Source: Gamarada debralockiae
Taxonomy: Eukaryota; Ascomycota; Leotiomycetes; Helotiales; Hyphodiscaceae
Direction of reading: 5' to 3'
Assembly: GCA_002803225.1 (NCBI GenBank)
Contig: NXFV01000041.1
Coordinates: 1-11,458 of the forward strand
DNA: 11,458 bases
Shown here: one piece after another, positions 9,887 through 11,458 of the stretch
Layout of the letters: every line of letters begins with the position of its first letter
Position numbering within the stretch: position 1 is the first letter of the stretch
Translations under genes and position numbers: made by a program
Notes under the pieces: model-generated
Database searches by the model: none
Told to the model about the DNA's origin: nothing
The model's input: only the letters and a program-made list of their open reading frames with translations

Positions 9887-10434
9887 CTAAGCATCGAGTT
9901 CCCCCTCCACCATGGAAGCATCTAGCTTCTCAGCATCCGCGTACTCAACAGCGGTGGGGCGTTTCGCCAGCCTGTTCCTCCGAGCTCTATGTCGCTTCGC
10001 CCACTCCAAGTCCGGCTCTGCAACGCCCTGCGTGTGAATAACCCCATTATCTCGAATTTGGGACCGCTTTGTCCACTTCAAGTCTGGCGAGGTGTCAAGG
10101 GCGTATTCGATGGCAAATACAGCTGGTGAATCATCACGCTTCGACAATCTAGTGGTATCGTCTGGTGAATCGTCATGAGTAGCAACCAGTCCATACTCGA
10201 TGGCAGTTGCGGCTGGTGTATCATCACGCTTCGGCCATCCGGTGGTATCGCCTTCAGCAATTAGTCCGTACTCGAGCGCAGTTACATCTTCAATGGCCTC
10301 AAAGTTAGTTGAAGAGCTCCTTTAGTACCCTGAGATTGGTTCTGCTCACCAGGCAAAGGTGTATCCCGCTTCAGATTGAGGGGAATAGCTACTGCAAACC
10401 CTGAAGCAACGAGAAGAATTATAGAGAGCTTCAT
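9887..10434 (-). CDS. Secreted Kex2-processed repeat protein (candidate RiPP/peptide precursor)
   Basis: Exons 10434-10350 and 10287-9887 are joined across a 62-nt intron (donor GTGAGC, branch CAACTAAC, acceptor GAAG), giving 161 aa. Residues 1-16 are a clear signal peptide (MKLSIILLVASGFAVA), followed by a short pro-segment ending at Lys22-Arg23. Lys-Arg pairs at 22, 48, 78, 102, 126 and 137 divide the rest into units. Units 1-3 share D(D)[ST]P...A[IL]EY[GA]L, with Tyr at 35, 60 and 90. The tail repeats TAVEYA (Tyr144). Units 1, 3 and 4 end in W-x-KR. Kex2 in the Golgi would release several acidic peptides of about 22-28 residues. This is the KEP design of dikaritin precursors (UstA type) and of alpha-type pheromones, but the core matches none I know. 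The splice is supported because it restores the first repeat in phase. No tailoring enzyme is intact nearby. Product and role are unknown. Confidence 0.75.
10080..10365 (-). repeat. Tandem coding repeats of the Kex2-repeat gene
   Basis: The DNA repeats as well as the protein. The words AAGCGTGATGATACACCAGC and AAGCGTGATGATTCACCAGC open units 2 and 3 with one mismatch, and each is followed by a GCCATCGA(G/A)TA(T/C) stretch. Unit spacing is about 72-90 bp. Such near-identical coding repeats typically expand and contract by slippage or unequal crossing over. Unit 4 (DNGVIHTQG) keeps only the W-x-KR boundary, which indicates older divergence. Confidence 0.7.
10288..10349 (-). other. Intron inside the first repeat of the Kex2-repeat gene
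   Basis: The donor GTGAGC starts at 10349 and the acceptor AG ends at 10288, with a canonical CTAAC branch about 16 nt before it. Splicing joins residue Pro28 to the DVTALEYGL part of unit 1. An earlier AG (TTTGAG) lies between branch and acceptor; using it would shift the frame into a stop. Unspliced RNA also meets a stop (TAA) at once, so the repeat protein depends on correct splicing. Confidence 0.65.
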
Positions 10435-10919
10435 CGTGACTCCCCTCACCAGTTGGCGAATATTTGTTTAGAAGACCTTGATCATGAGCCGCAAGTGTCG
10501 TTGGCAGGTCTTAACAACGGGGTCTCAAAGATTCTATGTGGCGATCGTCTAGATTTATGTTTCGTGTTCGGGAAGGTGAGTTGTGTTACACAGGCCTATG
10601 TGTGGCTCGGGTACGAGAAATATGCGGGGTTGTGGCTTGAAGGAAGCTATCTCATTGATGGGATTGTGCAGAAAACTAATTTGAGCAGTGCAGGATGCCG
10701 CCAGAGAAATATAGTACGGATGAAGGTTTTGGAAGAAAGCCTCCGCACGCAAACGGAGAAGGCTTTGCTAGCTTCGCCAATACGAAAGACTATTGAGATA
10801 TGCTATGTTGATTGTTTAGGGCTAGTGCTGGTATGTATTAGATGATTCCCCAATTTGAAAATTTATTTAAAAATGTCGCCAGCTCCCATACTCCTGGACA
10901 AATTGACTGCGCCCCTCAT
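10435..10919. other. Upstream region of the Kex2-repeat gene; no gene seen
   Basis: A plus-strand open frame spans 10453-10845, but its first ATG is late and the protein looks like chance. The minus-strand side is the promoter of the Kex2-repeat gene. No TATAAA is evident close to its start. A tiny five-codon upstream ORF (ATG at 10485, stop at 10468) could lie in the leader. Confidence 0.45.
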
Positions 10920-11400
10920 TTAGCTAAGACCCACCGTGACAGTGGTATATTGACCCCCCATCGCAGCGCCTGGAGTTGACAAACGCCCAAGTGCTTCGGA
11001 ACTACCGTCTTTGTAATGGTGATGCTATTGATACTGCTGATAGTGCTCCTGCCCAATCGAAGCATGCTCGTCTTGGTCTTGGTCGGAATGATAGTCGGTC
11101 TTCCCATTTATTTCTTTAACGGACTGTTCAGCAACATGCAGCCTTAGCCATTTCTCCTTGGGTTCTTTACCATTCAGCAGCCACCTGCCCTTCGAACTTT
11201 CACCCTAAATCTCTTGACAGTAATCTCCTCTTCGGCTTCAGCATTTGCCCTCTCTCGCGCCATCCTAGCGTCTTGTATACGCTTTGTATCTGTAGCGTTT
11301 TGCTGAGTCGTTATATCTGCTTCTCTTCCCTTCTGTTGCATCCTCTCGATTTCTCCGCATCATTGTCCCTTTTCTCATGCTCTTCTACCATATTCCATCC
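10920..11400 (-). pseudogene. Decayed 3' part of a charged, coiled-coil-like protein
   Basis: Read on the minus strand, protein-like sequence continues through several frames. Near 11390 is a VEEHEKRDNDAEK stretch. After a frame change, a long Lys/Arg/Glu-rich stretch (MARERANAEAEEE) runs to about 11200. After another change, WLLNGKEPKEKWLRLHVAE follows, then a Gln/His-rich region and a natural-looking C-terminus (GGQYTTVTVGLS, TAA at 10920-10922). The last frame has a TAG at 11025-11027 inside the Gln/His-rich run and begins after a TAG at 11205-11207. The second change could be an intron (acceptor TTTAG), but the stop at 11025 breaks the gene regardless. The family is not recognised. The 5' part lies beyond the window edge. 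Confidence 0.5.
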
Positions 11401-11405
11401 TCTCA

Positions 11406-11409
11406 GGGG

Positions 11410-11458
<49 letters not shown>
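11406..11458. repeat. Terminal homopolymer run G6-T47
   Basis: The window ends with six G followed by 47 T without interruption. This is most simply a contig-edge artefact (homopolymer extension or low-complexity end). A genuine poly(A)/poly(T) tract from a retrotransposed sequence would be the alternative. Nothing should be inferred across it. Confidence 0.85.

Noticed and set aside
9887..10434. Alpha-factor mating pheromone precursor
   Set aside because: The KR-bounded repeat design fits, but the units are long, acidic and lack the short Trp/Cys-Pro-type pheromone core known in filamentous ascomycetes. It cannot be excluded, only disfavoured.
9887..10434. Hybrid-type peptide pheromone precursor (HPP, Trichoderma type)
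   Set aside because: There is no CaaX-like cysteine motif in the units or at the C-terminus.
10453..10845. 130-codon open frame on the plus strand
   Set aside because: It opens at TTG, its first ATG comes only near the end, the composition is not protein-like, and it overlaps the promoter side of the Kex2-repeat gene.

Overview
The window looks like nuclear DNA from a filamentous ascomycete (Pezizomycotina). Genes are split by short introns of 50-69 nt with GTRNGT-like donors and CTAAC/CTGAC-type branch sites. The protein families (a CocE/NonD hydrolase, a ferric reductase, a salicylate-hydroxylase-type FAD monooxygenase and a secreted Kex2-repeat precursor) are typical of such fungi. No tRNA, rRNA, CRISPR array or bacterial operon structure was seen. 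The species cannot be named from this sequence alone.

Layout: 1-1133 is gene-free, with a very CTAG-rich patch (646-855). Positions 1134-3394 (minus) hold an intact three-exon CocE/NonD (peptidase S15-type) alpha/beta hydrolase with an unusual N-terminal domain that resembles one I know from marine bacterial lipoproteins. Positions 3395-5427 are a 2-kb gene desert with hairpin-forming repeats and paired CACGTG boxes. Positions 5428-7601 (minus) hold a two-exon ferric-chelate reductase whose extreme 5' end is unresolved. Positions 8302-9713 (plus) hold a four-exon FAD monooxygenase broken by frame breaks and a nonsense codon. Positions 9887-10434 (minus) hold a two-exon secreted protein built of tandem units separated by Lys-Arg. 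Positions 10920-11400 (minus) hold the decayed 3' part of a charged, coiled-coil-like protein. The window ends in G6T47, probably an assembly edge.

The most interesting locus is the Kex2-repeat precursor. It has a signal peptide, then units of the type KR-D(D)[ST]P...A[IL]EY[GA]L, often closed by W-x-KR. This is the architecture of fungal KEP proteins, which include precursors of dikaritin-type RiPPs and alpha-type pheromones, but the EY[GA]L core is not one I recognise. No UstY (DUF3328) oxidase is visible in the window. The adjacent convergent monooxygenase is dead, so any tailoring enzymes would have to lie beyond the right edge or elsewhere. The two decayed genes on either side suggest an eroding accessory region. 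I see no evidence that the hydrolase and the ferric reductase belong to the same pathway as the peptide.
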